Shown here piece by piece: positions 16,302 through 25,767 of a DNA stretch of 64,000 nucleotides. The notes under the pieces are model-generated. The model was not told the origin of the DNA. It did no database searches and saw only the letters and a list, made by a program, of their open reading frames with translations. Numbering within the stretch: the stretch's first letter is position 1; each line of letters starts with the position of its first letter. This DNA is from Pseudomonas sp. stari2. Lineage in GTDB: Bacteria > Pseudomonadota > Gammaproteobacteria > Pseudomonadales > Pseudomonadaceae. A program made the translations under genes and the position numbers. Location of the stretch: positions 2,971,501 to 3,035,500 of the forward strand of contig NZ_CP099760.1 in the NCBI RefSeq assembly GCF_040760005.1. Direction: 5' to 3'.

Positions 16302-16910
16302 TCAGCCCAGCCAGGGATTTTCCGCGAGATGGCGCGCTTCAAACGCGCGAATCTGCCCGGCCCGCTGCAGCGTCGTGCCGATGGCGTCCAGCCCCAGCAA
16401 CAGTGACTGTTTGCGCAGTTCATCAATCTCGAAAGCGATCCGTGTTCCGTCTGCCAGTTCGATGGTCTGCTCGGGCAGGTTCACACGGACATGCGCGGTC
16501 GCCGGAACGCTGATGATGTCGGCAACTTTCTTGAACTGCGCGGCATCGAGCTGAATCGCCAACACGCCGTTGCGTTGACAGTTGTCGTAGAAGATCCCGG
16601 CAAACGTGGTGCCGATCAGTGCCCGGATCCCGACCTGCTTCAAACCCCACACCGCGTGCTCACGACTGGAGCCGCAACCAAAATTGGGGCCGGTCACCAG
16701 AAACGTGGCGTCCTGCCAGGCCGGTTGATTGAGTACGAAGTCAGGGTTGGGTTCGCCGGAGGCGAGAAAACGCACATCGAAAAACAGCCCCCGATCCAGA
16801 CCCTGGCGATCAATACCCTTGAGGAACTGCTTGGGCATGATCACATCGGTGTCGATGTTGGCCGCCAGAAACGGCGCGGCGCTGCCGCTGATGGTGGTGA
16901 ACGGTTGCAT
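16302..16910 (-). CDS. leuD: 3-isopropylmalate dehydratase small subunit (paralogue)
   Basis: 202 residues. N-terminal FTTISGSAAPFLAANIDTDV, then IMPKQFLK, and later GPNFGCGSSREHAVWGLKQV, the swivelling-domain motifs of LeuD. The normal length is about 200-215. LeuD pairs with LeuC, an iron-sulfur enzyme that isomerises 2- and 3-isopropylmalate or related hydroxy-acids. A GGAG site precedes the start. The gene follows the broken leuC with a few bases between. The biosynthetic leuCDB set usually lies elsewhere with leuB and asd, so this is probably a second copy with another substrate. Confidence 0.88.
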   Translation of the reverse strand: MQPFTTISGSAAPFLAANIDTDVIMPKQFLKGIDRQGLDRGLFFDVRFLASGEPNPDFVLNQPAWQDATFLVTGPNFGCGSSREHAVWGLKQVGIRALIGTTFAGIFYDNCQRNGVLAIQLDAAQFKKVADIISVPATAHVRVNLPEQTIELADGTRIAFEIDELRKQSLLLGLDAIGTTLQRAGQIRAFEARHLAENPWLG

Positions 16911-16913
16911 GGC

Positions 16914-18334
16914 TCAAACTCCTGGCGCGAAGGCGCGAACGTCAGTCAAATGTCCGGTAATGGCGGCTGCGGCGACCATTGCCGGGCTCATCAGGTGCGT
17001 GCGCGCCCCGGCGCCCTGACGACCTTCGAAGTTGCGATTGGTGCTGGACGCGCAGCGATCACCGGGCGCGAGCACGTCGTCGTTCATCGCCAGGCACATC
17101 GAGCAACCCGATTGCCGCCATTCGAAACCGGCGTCGCGAAAGATCTGCGCCAGCCCTTCGTCTTCCGCCTGATCGCGAACCTGCGTCGAGCCGGGCACGA
17201 TCATCGCCCGCACGTGGGGCGCCACGTGCTTGCCGCGCACCACGCGGCAACGTCACGCAAGTCTTCGATCCGCGCATTGGTGCAGGAGCCGATAAAGGCG
17301 TGGCTGATGACCACTTCGCTCAGCGGCGTGCCGGGTGTCAGGCCCATGTAATCGAGGGCGCGTTGCAGGCCTTGGCGCAGAATCGGATCGGGCTGGCTGG
17401 CCGGATCCGGCACTCGCCCGCCGACCGGGGCGGCCTGATCCGGGCTGGTGCCCCAGGTGACCATCGGTTCCAGCGCCGAGACATCCAGGCTGACTTCACT
17501 GTCGAACACCGCGCCATGGTCGCTGTGCAAGGCTTTCCAGCGCTCGACCGCCTGCTCCCAGATTTCCCCTTTCGGTGCGCGCGGCTTGAGTTGCAGATAG
17601 GCGAAGACCTTGTCGTCCGGCGCCATGAACGCTCCGCGAGCGCCGGCCTCCACGGCCATGTTGCAGATGGTCATGCGTGCTTCGACGCTGAGATCGCTGA
17701 TCGCCGGGCCGGTGAATTCGATGGCGTAACCGGTGGCCCCTGAAGCACCGATCTGCTCGATCAGCGCCATGATGATGTCTTTCGACGTGACGCCCGCACC
17801 CATCTCGCCGTTCACCGTCACCCGCATGGTCTTCAGGCGTTTGTAGACCAGGGTCTGCGTCGCCAGCAGGTGCTCGATTTCCGAGGTGCCGATGCCAAAA
17901 CCGAAAGCGCCCAGTGCGCCGTAAGTGGTGGTGTGGCTGTCACCGGCCGCCACCACCATGCCCGGCAGAATGAAACCCTGTTCCGGCGCCACGACGTGTT
18001 CGATGCCCTGACGCTTGTCCAGCACATCGAAAAGCTCGATGCCAAAGTCGCGGCAGTTCTCTTCGAAATACGACACCTGCCGCGCACCGCCGGCGTCGGG
18101 CATGGTCGCGATGCGCATCGGCGCCGTGGGGTTCACATGATCGACCACCGCCAATGTCGCAGCGGGCCGCCAGACTTTGCGTCCGGCGTCGCGCAATCCG
18201 CTGAAGGCTTGCGGGCTGGTGTATTCGTTGGCGACCTGGCGGTCGATGTAAAGCAGCACGTGGCCCTGATCGTCGAGATCGCAGACGGTGTGGCTGTCGA
18301 TGTGTTTCTGGTACAGGGTTCTGGGGCTGGGCAT
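16914..18334 (-). pseudogene. leuC: 3-isopropylmalate dehydratase large subunit, frameshifted
   Basis: The frame from 18334 gives LeuC residues 1 to about 364 ([34 protein letters not shown]), then runs into nonsense at about 17245. The remaining 109 codons ([30 protein letters not shown]) continue in another frame to 16914. Inserting one G in the stretch read GCCGCG-TGGTGCGCGGC restores AAVVRGKHV. As written, the product lacks two of the three cysteine ligands (CSMC) of the 4Fe-4S cluster and would be inactive. A sequencing error is equally possible, because the rest of the gene is well conserved and leuD is intact. Confidence 0.85.
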
Positions 18335-18450
18335 GGCGTTGGCTCTTTTCTGTCAGGGGCAAAAAACGGCTACTGACAGAATATTGATCGCAGAAACGGC
18401 ATCAAGAGCGCTTTGGTGAAGTGGTTGAACACGGAATGTGAGTAATTGCC

Positions 18451-18600
18451 TCAAGCCTTGGCGCGCATTCCGCGCATCGGGTCGTCGAGCAATTCGAACT
18501 GTTCGGCCATGAAGTCGATCAGCATGCGCAGGGATGGCAGCATGCCGTGGTGGCTGGCGAACACTGTGTAGGTCATTTCCGTGCGCGGCGCCCGGTCCGG
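18451..18600 (-). pseudogene. C-terminal remnant of a LysR-type regulator
   Basis: About 50 codons ending at a TGA (18453-18451) read RAPRTEMTYTVFASHHGMLP, then SLRMLIDFMAEQF and a short basic tail. This looks like the end of a LysR-family effector domain. A stop (TAA at 18603-18601) directly precedes it, and the N-terminal DNA-binding part is missing. It lies on the same strand as leuC, just upstream of it. Probably a decayed former regulator. Confidence 0.5.
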
Positions 18601-18710
18601 TTAATGGCGCGTTGGTTGTCGCGGTGAGGTCGATGTCTGCCAGCTCCGGAGCGGAGGGACGGATATCCGCGCCCTCTGCACTTCAGTGCAGACACTGACG
18701 ATCAGCAGGC

Positions 18711-20351
18711 CTACTTCGGATAAAGCGGCGGCAACCCGCTATCGCCCACCGGATCCTGCACCCGCTCCGCCGTCGGAATCGTGCGAATCGCGCGCCACAA
18801 ATCCTCACCCTGCCAATGCTGGCCGGTCTCGCTGTACAGCGCGCCGTTCAAACCGTCGAGTGCGTCGGACAGTGGCACGAAACGGGCGGCCATGTCGGCC
18901 AGGGTTTCCGGTTGCTGGCGGGCCCAGGCGTCGAGGGCCTGGCGGGTGGCCTGGGGGTCGTTGGCCTGGCTGGCACGTTTGATGTCGTCGAGCAGGGTGC
19001 GCGGACTCGGGCCGGTTTGCGCGGCGCGCAGGATTGCCGGTTGCCAGCGGGCGCGCCACCAGAGGCCGAAGCCGAGCAGGGTGGTGCAGGCCAGGATCAG
19101 CGTGCTGAGTTTCCACCACCACAGCGCTTCGCTGTCGGCGGTGTTGAAGGATTGCGCGCTGCCGGCCGGGGTGTCGACCTGCAGGCTCGGGTTGGTCACC
19201 ACTTGCAGGGTGCGGGCCGGCAGGCTGGTGTGTTCCAGGTGATCTTCGAAGGTGTTCCACCACACCACGTCCACGGTCGGCAGTTCGATCGAACCGCTGC
19301 GGCTCGGCACCAGCGCTTCGCGTTCTTCACGGCTGCCGATCAGACCGCGCTCGCTGCTCTGGTTGTTGAGCACCGGTTGGTCCGGGTAGCGACGCAAGCC
19401 ATTGGCTTCGGTGGCGGGCAGGGCGGGCAGTTGCGAACTGGCCAGGCCTTCGACCTTGAGGGTCAGGCTGCGGGTCAGGGAGTCGCCGACCTGGGTGTGA
19501 TCCGGTTCCGGATTCCAGCTTTCGCTCAGGCTCAGGCTACGGGCCGGCAGCCACGGCGCGTCGGCCGGATAAGTGATGGGTTTGGGTTTGACCGTCAGCG
19601 GGATTTCCGTCGAGGTCACTCGTAACACTTTGCCCGGTTTCGGACCCTGTGCGTTGGCGTCCTTGGCAGGCTGGGTGTCCACCCGCGTGGCACTGAAGGT
19701 TTGCGGGGTGATGGTCAGCAAACCGCTGTGCTGCGGGAAGATCGCGTAGCGCATTTCGATCACGCCATGCCGCACGCCGTTGATGTCTTTTTCGTAGGTG
19801 CGTGTATCGCCCAGCTGTTCGACTCGTGCATCGGTGATCTGCAACGGGGTGACGCTGCTGTCGTCGTACAGCGACACCGAATGGTAGATGCGCAGGGTCA
19901 GGACGGCCTGGGCCTGCACATAGACGCTGGACTGGTCGAGGCTGGACTCGATGAACACCGGGTCGAGCACATTCTTTTCTTCGGTGACGTCGCTTTCCAC
20001 CACCTGCACGGTGATCGGCTGGCTCTGGGTTTCGCCCAGTTTCAATGACGGAATTTCAACGCTGCCGTTCTGTTTTGGCAGCAGGGTGATGATCCAGCGG
20101 GTGGTGGCGCGGTTCTCGTTGTTGAGCGTGTTCAGTTGGTTGACCTGACGCGTGCCGCGCACTTCGAACAGCGGTTCGAGCGGGGTCAGATCAGGCTTGC
20201 CGAACTGTGTGACGTCGTTGGATTCGAGGGTGAGTTCCACCGTCTCGCCGGAGTTCAGGCGACTGCGATCCACACTGGCCGTCAGCTCGGCCGCCTGAGC
20301 GGTAGCCGTGCAGATCAGCAGGGGTAGCAAGAGAGCGGTGAAACGGGTCAT
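18711..20351 (-). CDS. BatD-family membrane protein
   Basis: 546 residues from the ATG whose ATGA overlaps the end of the previous gene. Signal peptide (MTRFTALLLPLLICTATAQA), then a long beta-rich periplasmic part (ELTASVDRSRLNSGETVELT; FEVRGTRQVNQLN), and a membrane helix near residue 430 (WWWKLSTLILACTTLLGFGL). This is the layout of BatD/aerotolerance proteins, last in MoxR-VWA operons. It probably assists the VWA proteins in the cell envelope; biochemical role unproven. Confidence 0.88.
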   Translation of the reverse strand: MTRFTALLLPLLICTATAQAAELTASVDRSRLNSGETVELTLESNDVTQFGKPDLTPLEPLFEVRGTRQVNQLNTLNNENRATTRWIITLLPKQNGSVEIPSLKLGETQSQPITVQVVESDVTEEKNVLDPVFIESSLDQSSVYVQAQAVLTLRIYHSVSLYDDSSVTPLQITDARVEQLGDTRTYEKDINGVRHGVIEMRYAIFPQHSGLLTITPQTFSATRVDTQPAKDANAQGPKPGKVLRVTSTEIPLTVKPKPITYPADAPWLPARSLSLSESWNPEPDHTQVGDSLTRSLTLKVEGLASSQLPALPATEANGLRRYPDQPVLNNQSSERGLIGSREEREALVPSRSGSIELPTVDVVWWNTFEDHLEHTSLPARTLQVVTNPSLQVDTPAGSAQSFNTADSEALWWWKLSTLILACTTLLGFGLWWRARWQPAILRAAQTGPSPRTLLDDIKRASQANDPQATRQALDAWARQQPETLADMAARFVPLSDALDGLNGALYSETGQHWQGEDLWRAIRTIPTAERVQDPVGDSGLPPLYPK

Positions 20352-22084
20352 CGAGTGTTTTCCTGATCCTGATGTTGTTGCTGTTCGTACCAGAATTTGC
20401 GTCGCAGCAATTCGCCCGGATCGTCCGGGATTTTGCCCAGCCATTGTTCCAGTGCCTGACGCTGCTCGCCTTCGAGGTTGTCCTCGCCGGGGCTAAGCGT
20501 CGGGGCCGTGTTCTGTTCCGCGTCCGGTGCGCTGTCCGGCAATTCATCGGGGCCCGGTTGCGGCGGGGTAGTCGGCGGCGGTTCGCTGGCTGACTCCGCA
20601 GGCTGGGCCTCACTTTGTGCGTCTTTCTTGATCGCCGGTGGCGGCGCAGTGGCGGGCGGTGGTTCGTCGCCCGGCATATTCTGCTGCGTCGGTTGCTTCT
20701 CGGGCTCGCTCGGCGGCGGAGTATTTTTCTGCTTGAGCAGGTTTTCCACCAGCGCCTTGTTGGTCAGCGCCGGGCGCAAGTCCGGCTGCAGCTCCAGGGC
20801 CTGTTCGTAGGCGTCGATGGCCGCTTCCAGCTCACCGCTTTTCGCCAGTGCGTTACCACGATTGTAGTGGGCGCGGGCATCGCTGCCCTCGGCGAAGCGC
20901 TCGGCGGCGCCACTGTAATCGCCGGCCTCGTACAACGCCAGCCCTTGCCATTGGTGGTCTTCGAAGTGTTGCGCAGCCTCGGCCGGACGCTTCTGTTTCA
21001 GCAGATGCAAACCCTGTTGGTCGGGGCGCAGCCACAGGTCTTCGAAATTGAAAGCGTAGCTCGGTTGCGGCAGACAGAAGAGCAGCGGCAGACAGAACAA
21101 CCAGCCACGGCGCCCGGCGCACGCGGCCAGCAGCAACAACGGCAACAGCAGCCAGTAACCCTGATCGGCCCAAGTGTCGAGACGCAGGGTCTGGCCGTCA
21201 TTGCGCAGGCTGCGCGGGCCATCGAGCAGGCCGAGGCTGCGCAGATCCGATTCATCCAGTCGTGCACTGTGGTACTCGCCGCCCACCGAATTGAGGAAGG
21301 CACCGAGGCCGGGGCTGTCGAGTTGCGGCACGCGGATCGCACCCTGGGCGTCCTTGAGGAAACTGCCGTCCTCCTGAGCAATCGGCGCGCCCTCGGCGGT
21401 GCCGATGCCAAGCATCAGCAATTGCGCCGATTGCCCGCTCAACGCATGACGAATGCCCTGGCGTTCTTCATCGGACAACGAAGAGCCGATCAGCAGAATA
21501 CGTCCCTGGCCCAGCGCGCCTTGTTCCAGCAATGCCAGCGCCTTGCTCACCGCAAGATCAGCGCGATGGCCGCTCTCTGGCATCAGCGATGGTTTGAGGG
21601 CGTCGAGCAGATTGCGACTGGTCGCCAGATCATCCGACAGCGGCACCAGCGTGTGGGCGCTGCCGGCATAAACGACGATGGCGGTCTGCGCATCGCTGCG
21701 TGCTTTGAGCAGATCGAACAGTTTGCGCCGGCCCTGTTCCAGACGGGTCGGCGGCGAGTCGGTGGCGAGCATTTCCGGGGTCAGTTCCAGCACCACCACC
21801 AGCGGATCGGCCGGCTTCTGGCTGGTCTGTTCGACCCGTTCCCAGCTCGGTCCGAGCAGCGCCAGAATGGTCAGCAACCACGCGACACCCAACGCAACCC
21901 ACGGCAACTTGCTGTCGCGACCGCTGCCGCCACTGAGCAATGCGGCATGGAACGCCGGCGGCAGAATCATCTGCCAGCGTCCGGCGCGTTTCTGCCGGTG
22001 CCAGAGCTGCCAGATCAACCAGCCGAGCAGCGGCAACAGCAGCAACCACCAAGGACGGAACCAGTGCGGCCAGAGGGCGATCAT
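20348..22084 (-). CDS. VWA domain-TPR fusion protein (BatB/BatC-like)
   Basis: 578 residues. Two N-terminal membrane helices, a VWA domain at about residues 90-290, another helix pair near 310-345, then TPR repeats (about 350-440: ARAHYNRGNALAKSGELEAA) and a Pro/Glu/Gln-rich low-complexity tail. The metal-site motif DxSxS of VWA domains is not present: the matching stretch reads VVVLELTPEM, so the MIDAS looks degenerate. It combines what is BatB and BatC in other bacteria. It overlaps both neighbours by four bases. Confidence 0.87.
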   Translation of the reverse strand: MIALWPHWFRPWWLLLLPLLGWLIWQLWHRQKRAGRWQMILPPAFHAALLSGGSGRDSKLPWVALGVAWLLTILALLGPSWERVEQTSQKPADPLVVVLELTPEMLATDSPPTRLEQGRRKLFDLLKARSDAQTAIVVYAGSAHTLVPLSDDLATSRNLLDALKPSLMPESGHRADLAVSKALALLEQGALGQGRILLIGSSLSDEERQGIRHALSGQSAQLLMLGIGTAEGAPIAQEDGSFLKDAQGAIRVPQLDSPGLGAFLNSVGGEYHSARLDESDLRSLGLLDGPRSLRNDGQTLRLDTWADQGYWLLLPLLLLAACAGRRGWLFCLPLLFCLPQPSYAFNFEDLWLRPDQQGLHLLKQKRPAEAAQHFEDHQWQGLALYEAGDYSGAAERFAEGSDARAHYNRGNALAKSGELEAAIDAYEQALELQPDLRPALTNKALVENLLKQKNTPPPSEPEKQPTQQNMPGDEPPPATAPPPAIKKDAQSEAQPAESASEPPPTTPPQPGPDELPDSAPDAEQNTAPTLSPGEDNLEGEQRQALEQWLGKIPDDPGELLRRKFWYEQQQHQDQENTR

Positions 22085-23160
22085 CGGCGCCTCCGCAGAC
22101 GCAAACGCTTGAGGCGCTCGCGCCAGTCAGGCAGGGGGCTTTGCAGATACAGCTCCTTGGTGAACAGGCGTTGCAACGGGTTGTCCGGCCACAATTCGCG
22201 GGCGACCAGCAACATGCTCAACAGCAACGCAAGCGCCAGTGGCCATTGATACAAGGCCTGGGCCGGGCGCGCCTGGGTCGGTTGCTGGGCCACCGGTTCC
22301 AGTTGGTCGAGGGTGTCCTTGATCGCTTGCAGTTCCTTGCCGTCGCGGGCGCGGAAGTAGCGTCCGCCGGTAGCGTCGGCAATGGCCTTGAGCGCCGGCT
22401 CGTCGAGGTCGAGGGTCGGGTTACCGCCAAGCAGTGCCGTGGCACCACTTTCTTCCGGGTCGGCGCCGATGCCGATCGGATAGATTTTCACGCCTTCGTT
22501 GGCCGCCAGTTTTGCGGCGGTCAGCGGCTCGATCTCCCCGCCGTTGTTGGCACCGTCAGTCACCAGAATCAGCACGCGGCTCTGCGCCGGGCGCATGCGC
22601 AGGCGTTTGAGCGCCAGACCGATGGCGTCGCCAATCGCGGTGTTCTTGCCCGCGATGCCGATCCGCGCTTCGTCGAGCCACACGCGCACGGTGCGCCGGT
22701 CAAACGTCAGCGGTGCTTGCAGGTAAGCCTGGCTGCCGAACAGGATCAAACCGACCCGGTCGCCGTCGCGGCTTTCCAGGAAGTCACCGAGCAAATGCTG
22801 GACCAGCGACAGGCGACTGACATCTTCGTCGTTCCATTGCATGTCGGGGAAATCCATCGAGCCGGACACGTCCACCGCCACCAGCAGATCGCGACCGCTG
22901 GCGGCAATCGGCAGCGGCTCACCGAGCCATTGCGGGCGGGCGGCGGCGATCAGCAGCAACAACCACAGCAGCATGTACGGTGCTTGCTGACGCCAGGCCG
23001 GCAGATTGGCCCGGGCGCGGCGGCGGGCGAGGCCTTCGAGGTCACCGAGGAAACTCACCTTCAGCGCCGGCTCGCCGCTGTCCGCCACGGGCAGCACAAG
23101 GCGCATCAGCCACGGCAGTGGCAACAGCACAAAGATCCACGGCCAGGCGAACTCAAACAT
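22081..23160 (-). CDS. VWA domain membrane protein (BatA-like)
   Basis: 359 residues. Membrane helices near the N-terminus and at about residues 310-330 flank a VWA domain. The MIDAS motif is complete: DVSGSMD (about residues 93-99), the threonine in NTAIGDAIG and TDGANNGG. The protein is thus likely to bind a divalent metal and a protein partner in the periplasm. It overlaps its neighbours slightly, consistent with an operon running from moxR to batD. Confidence 0.9.
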   Translation of the reverse strand: MFEFAWPWIFVLLPLPWLMRLVLPVADSGEPALKVSFLGDLEGLARRRARANLPAWRQQAPYMLLWLLLLIAAARPQWLGEPLPIAASGRDLLVAVDVSGSMDFPDMQWNDEDVSRLSLVQHLLGDFLESRDGDRVGLILFGSQAYLQAPLTFDRRTVRVWLDEARIGIAGKNTAIGDAIGLALKRLRMRPAQSRVLILVTDGANNGGEIEPLTAAKLAANEGVKIYPIGIGADPEESGATALLGGNPTLDLDEPALKAIADATGGRYFRARDGKELQAIKDTLDQLEPVAQQPTQARPAQALYQWPLALALLLSMLLVARELWPDNPLQRLFTKELYLQSPLPDWRERLKRLRLRRRR

Positions 23161-23650
23161 GCTTGCGGATCCACGTGTCGACGGCTTGCGTCAGGCCGGC
23201 GATGGCCTTGTCGTCGAGTTTGCATTCGGGCTTGTAGGCGCCTTCCACCAGCACCATCCAGCGAGTCAGGCCGGCGGCAGGGCAACGGTTGTCGAGGAAC
23301 GCCAGCCATTTGCGCCCGTTGAGGGTGTGGCTCTGGCTGTAGGGGTAATGGTTGCGGCACAGGCGTTTTAGCAGGCCGTTCAGTTGTTGCAGCCAGGCGC
23401 CAGCCGGTGCGCCGTCATAGGGTTTGACCATTTGCGCCAGTTCGGCGAGCGCGGCAATGCGCACCGGATCGAGTGGGATCTCGGCGCGCACGACGGGTTT
23501 TTTCTTGATCGGAATGAAACGGCGCAGGCGCCACAACGCGTAGCCGATCAGTGGCAGCAGCAAAAGCAGCAGCCACCAGCCCGGCGCCGGCGGCCAGAAG
23601 GCAATCGGTGGTGGGGAAATCAGCGGTTGCAGTTGTTCGAGGCCGTTCAT
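23153..23650 (-). CDS. DUF4381 membrane protein
   Basis: 165 residues with one membrane helix near residues 25-45 (WWLLLLLLPLIGYALWRLRR) and a cytoplasmic alpha-helical tail (LNGLLKRLCRNHYP, WLAFLDNRCP). This matches DUF4381, found in these MoxR/VWA operons. It probably links the ATPase side to the VWA membrane proteins. It overlaps the DUF58 gene by four bases upstream and the BatA-like gene downstream. Confidence 0.85.
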   Translation of the reverse strand: MNGLEQLQPLISPPPIAFWPPAPGWWLLLLLLPLIGYALWRLRRFIPIKKKPVVRAEIPLDPVRIAALAELAQMVKPYDGAPAGAWLQQLNGLLKRLCRNHYPYSQSHTLNGRKWLAFLDNRCPAAGLTRWMVLVEGAYKPECKLDDKAIAGLTQAVDTWIRKHV

Positions 23651-24591
23651 CGAACTTTCCCTGGGCGCTGCGGATTAAGGAATTCGCGCATCTGCTCGAC
23701 CATTTCGCTCTGGGTGCTCAACGGCATCAGCAACACACGCAGCTTCTGCGCGAGCAATTCCCAGCGGGCGATGCGTGCTTCGGCCTGGGCGCGATAGGTC
23801 TGGCGCAGGTCGAAGTTGAGGGTGTCGAGTTCCAGTTGCGCGCCGCGTTCGGCAAATCTCAGCAGCCCGGCGGCGGGCAGGGCGTGATCCAGTGGATCGG
23901 ACAGCGGCAGCATCAGCAGGTCGCAATGACGCGACAGCAGACTCAGTTGCTGCTCGGCGCTGTCGCTCAAGGCGCGCTCGTCACAGATGACGATCACCAG
24001 ACTGCCCGGACGCAATACTTCACGGGCCCGGCGCAACGCGACACCAAACGCATCGCGATCGGGCTCCCGCTCACTGTGCAGCGACTGATTGACCTTCACC
24101 AGCCGATTGAGCAGTTGCAGCAGGCTCTGCTTGCTGCGGCGCGGCTTGATCTCGTAATGCTCGTTGTCGCCGAACACCAGCCCGCCGACCCGGTCGTTGT
24201 GGCCCAGCGCGGCCCAGCCGATCAGCGCCGCCGCTTGCGCCGCTAGCACCGATTTGAACATCAGCCCGGAACCGAAGAACAGCCGCGTGCTTTGCTCGAC
24301 CATGATGAAAATCGGCCGCTCGCGTTCTTCATGGAACAGCTTGGTGTGCGGCTCCTGAGTCCGCGCAGTCACGCGCCAGTCGATGGTGCGTACATCGTCG
24401 CCAGCCTGATAGACCCGCACCTGATCAAAGTCGACGCCACGGCCGCGGAATTTCGAGTGATGCAGGCCGATCAGCGGGCTGCGCTGGCTCGGCGTGGAAA
24501 ACAGCTGCACTTCGCGCACGCGGTGGCGCATCTCGATCAATTCGGCGAGGGAGATGCGGATACCGGGTTCGGACGGCAGGGAGGCGTTCAT
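23647..24591 (-). CDS. DUF58 domain protein
   Basis: 314 residues from the ATG at 24591; the longer frame upstream overlaps moxR and looks non-coding. The central motif GRGVDFDQVRVYQAGDDVRT, followed by IDWRVTAR, is the hallmark of DUF58, with a VWA-like fold behind it (IFIMVEQSTRLFFGS). DUF58 proteins accompany MoxR ATPases and are thought to be their partners. The gene starts six bases after the moxR stop. Confidence 0.9.
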   Translation of the reverse strand: MNASLPSEPGIRISLAELIEMRHRVREVQLFSTPSQRSPLIGLHHSKFRGRGVDFDQVRVYQAGDDVRTIDWRVTARTQEPHTKLFHEERERPIFIMVEQSTRLFFGSGLMFKSVLAAQAAALIGWAALGHNDRVGGLVFGDNEHYEIKPRRSKQSLLQLLNRLVKVNQSLHSEREPDRDAFGVALRRAREVLRPGSLVIVICDERALSDSAEQQLSLLSRHCDLLMLPLSDPLDHALPAAGLLRFAERGAQLELDTLNFDLRQTYRAQAEARIARWELLAQKLRVLLMPLSTQSEMVEQMREFLNPQRPGKVR

Positions 24592-24596
24592 CGGGG

Positions 24597-25556
24597 TCAA
24601 GCGACGGCTACGACGTCGAGAATCCGTTGCACCACCCGATCCTGATCGATGCCGGCAGCTTCGGCCTCGAACGACAGAATGATGCGGTGACGCAACACGT
24701 CGAACAGCACAGCCTGGATGTCTTCCGGGCTGACGAAGTCGCGACCGGCCAGCCACGCGTGGGCGCGGGCGCAACGGTCGAGGGCGATGGAGCCGCGCGG
24801 GCTGGCGCCATAGGCGATCCACTCGGCCATTTCCGGGTCGAACTTGGCCGGGTTGCGTGTGGCCATGACCAATTGCACGAGGTATTCCTCCACGGCGTCC
24901 GCCATGTACAGACCGAGGATTTCCTTGCGTGCGGCGAAGATCGCCTGCTGGCTGACCCGGCGCTCGGGTTTGGTTTCGCCGTTCAGGGCTTCGCCCCGGG
25001 CCTGTTGCAGGATCCGGCGTTCGACAGCCGCGTCGGGGAAACCGATCTTCACGTGCATCAGGAAACGGTCGAGCTGCGCTTCCGGCAGCGGATAGGTGCC
25101 TTCCTGCTCAATCGGGTTCTGCGTGGCCATCACCAGAAACAGCGGCGACAGCTCGTAGGTGCTGCGCCCGACACTGACCTGACGCTCGGCCATGGCTTCG
25201 AGCAAGGCCGACTGGACCTTGGCCGGGGCACGGTTGATTTCGTCCGCCAGCACCAGGTTGTGGAAGATCGGGCCTTGCTGGAACACGAAACTGCCGGTTT
25301 CCGGGCGATAGATCTCGGTGCCGGTGATGTCGGCAGGCAAAAGGTCCGGGGTGAACTGGATGCGATGGAACTGGGCTTCGATGCCCTCGGCGAGCTCTTT
25401 GATCGCTTTGGTCTTGGCCAGGCCCGGAGCGCCCTCGACCAGCATGTGGCCGTCGGCGAGCAGGGCAATGAGCAAGCGCTCGATGAGTTTTTCCTGGCCG
25501 AGAATCTGCGTTGAAAGAAAGGTTCGCAGCGCCAGCAGCGCTTCACGATGTTCCAT
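24597..25556 (-). CDS. MoxR-family AAA+ ATPase
   Basis: 319 residues. Walker A GAPGLAKTKAI (about residues 39-49), Walker B LVLADEINRAP (about 105-115), sensor region MATQNPIEQEGTYPLPEAQL, and a C-terminal lid with SPRGSIALDRCARAHAW. MoxR ATPases act as chaperones that activate partner proteins, often VWA-containing ones, matching the five genes downstream. A GGAACAGTC-like weak site precedes the start. First gene of the operon. Confidence 0.93.
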   Translation of the reverse strand: MEHREALLALRTFLSTQILGQEKLIERLLIALLADGHMLVEGAPGLAKTKAIKELAEGIEAQFHRIQFTPDLLPADITGTEIYRPETGSFVFQQGPIFHNLVLADEINRAPAKVQSALLEAMAERQVSVGRSTYELSPLFLVMATQNPIEQEGTYPLPEAQLDRFLMHVKIGFPDAAVERRILQQARGEALNGETKPERRVSQQAIFAARKEILGLYMADAVEEYLVQLVMATRNPAKFDPEMAEWIAYGASPRGSIALDRCARAHAWLAGRDFVSPEDIQAVLFDVLRHRIILSFEAEAAGIDQDRVVQRILDVVAVA

Positions 25557-25731
25557 CGATGACTGTTCCTGGAAAGGGTGGCCACAGGCGTTCGGATAAC
25601 GCCGGGGCAGGGGGCGTTACTTTAATCCATCGCAGGGGGTGGCGACTAACGGCATTTTGCGCAAAGTGCGGGAAATGACCGGGGCAATTGTTGGAATTTT
25701 GTAGGGTGGGGGAGGTGCGGTGTTCTTTCGG

Positions 25732-25757
25732 GCCCTTTCGTACGCGAAAGGGCCGGC
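25732..25757. other. Hairpin downstream of the small acidic protein gene
   Basis: GGCCCTTTCG/CGAAAGGGCC pairs around a short loop close to the stop of the minus-strand gene ending at 25768. There is no T run, so terminator function is uncertain. Confidence 0.45.
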
Positions 25758-25767
25758 CCAGAGACCC

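Noticed and set aside
20615..23322. Long plus-strand frames over the bat operon (544 and 460 codons)
   Set aside because: They are shadows of the minus-strand VWA and VWA-TPR genes, which have complete domains and stop-start overlaps.
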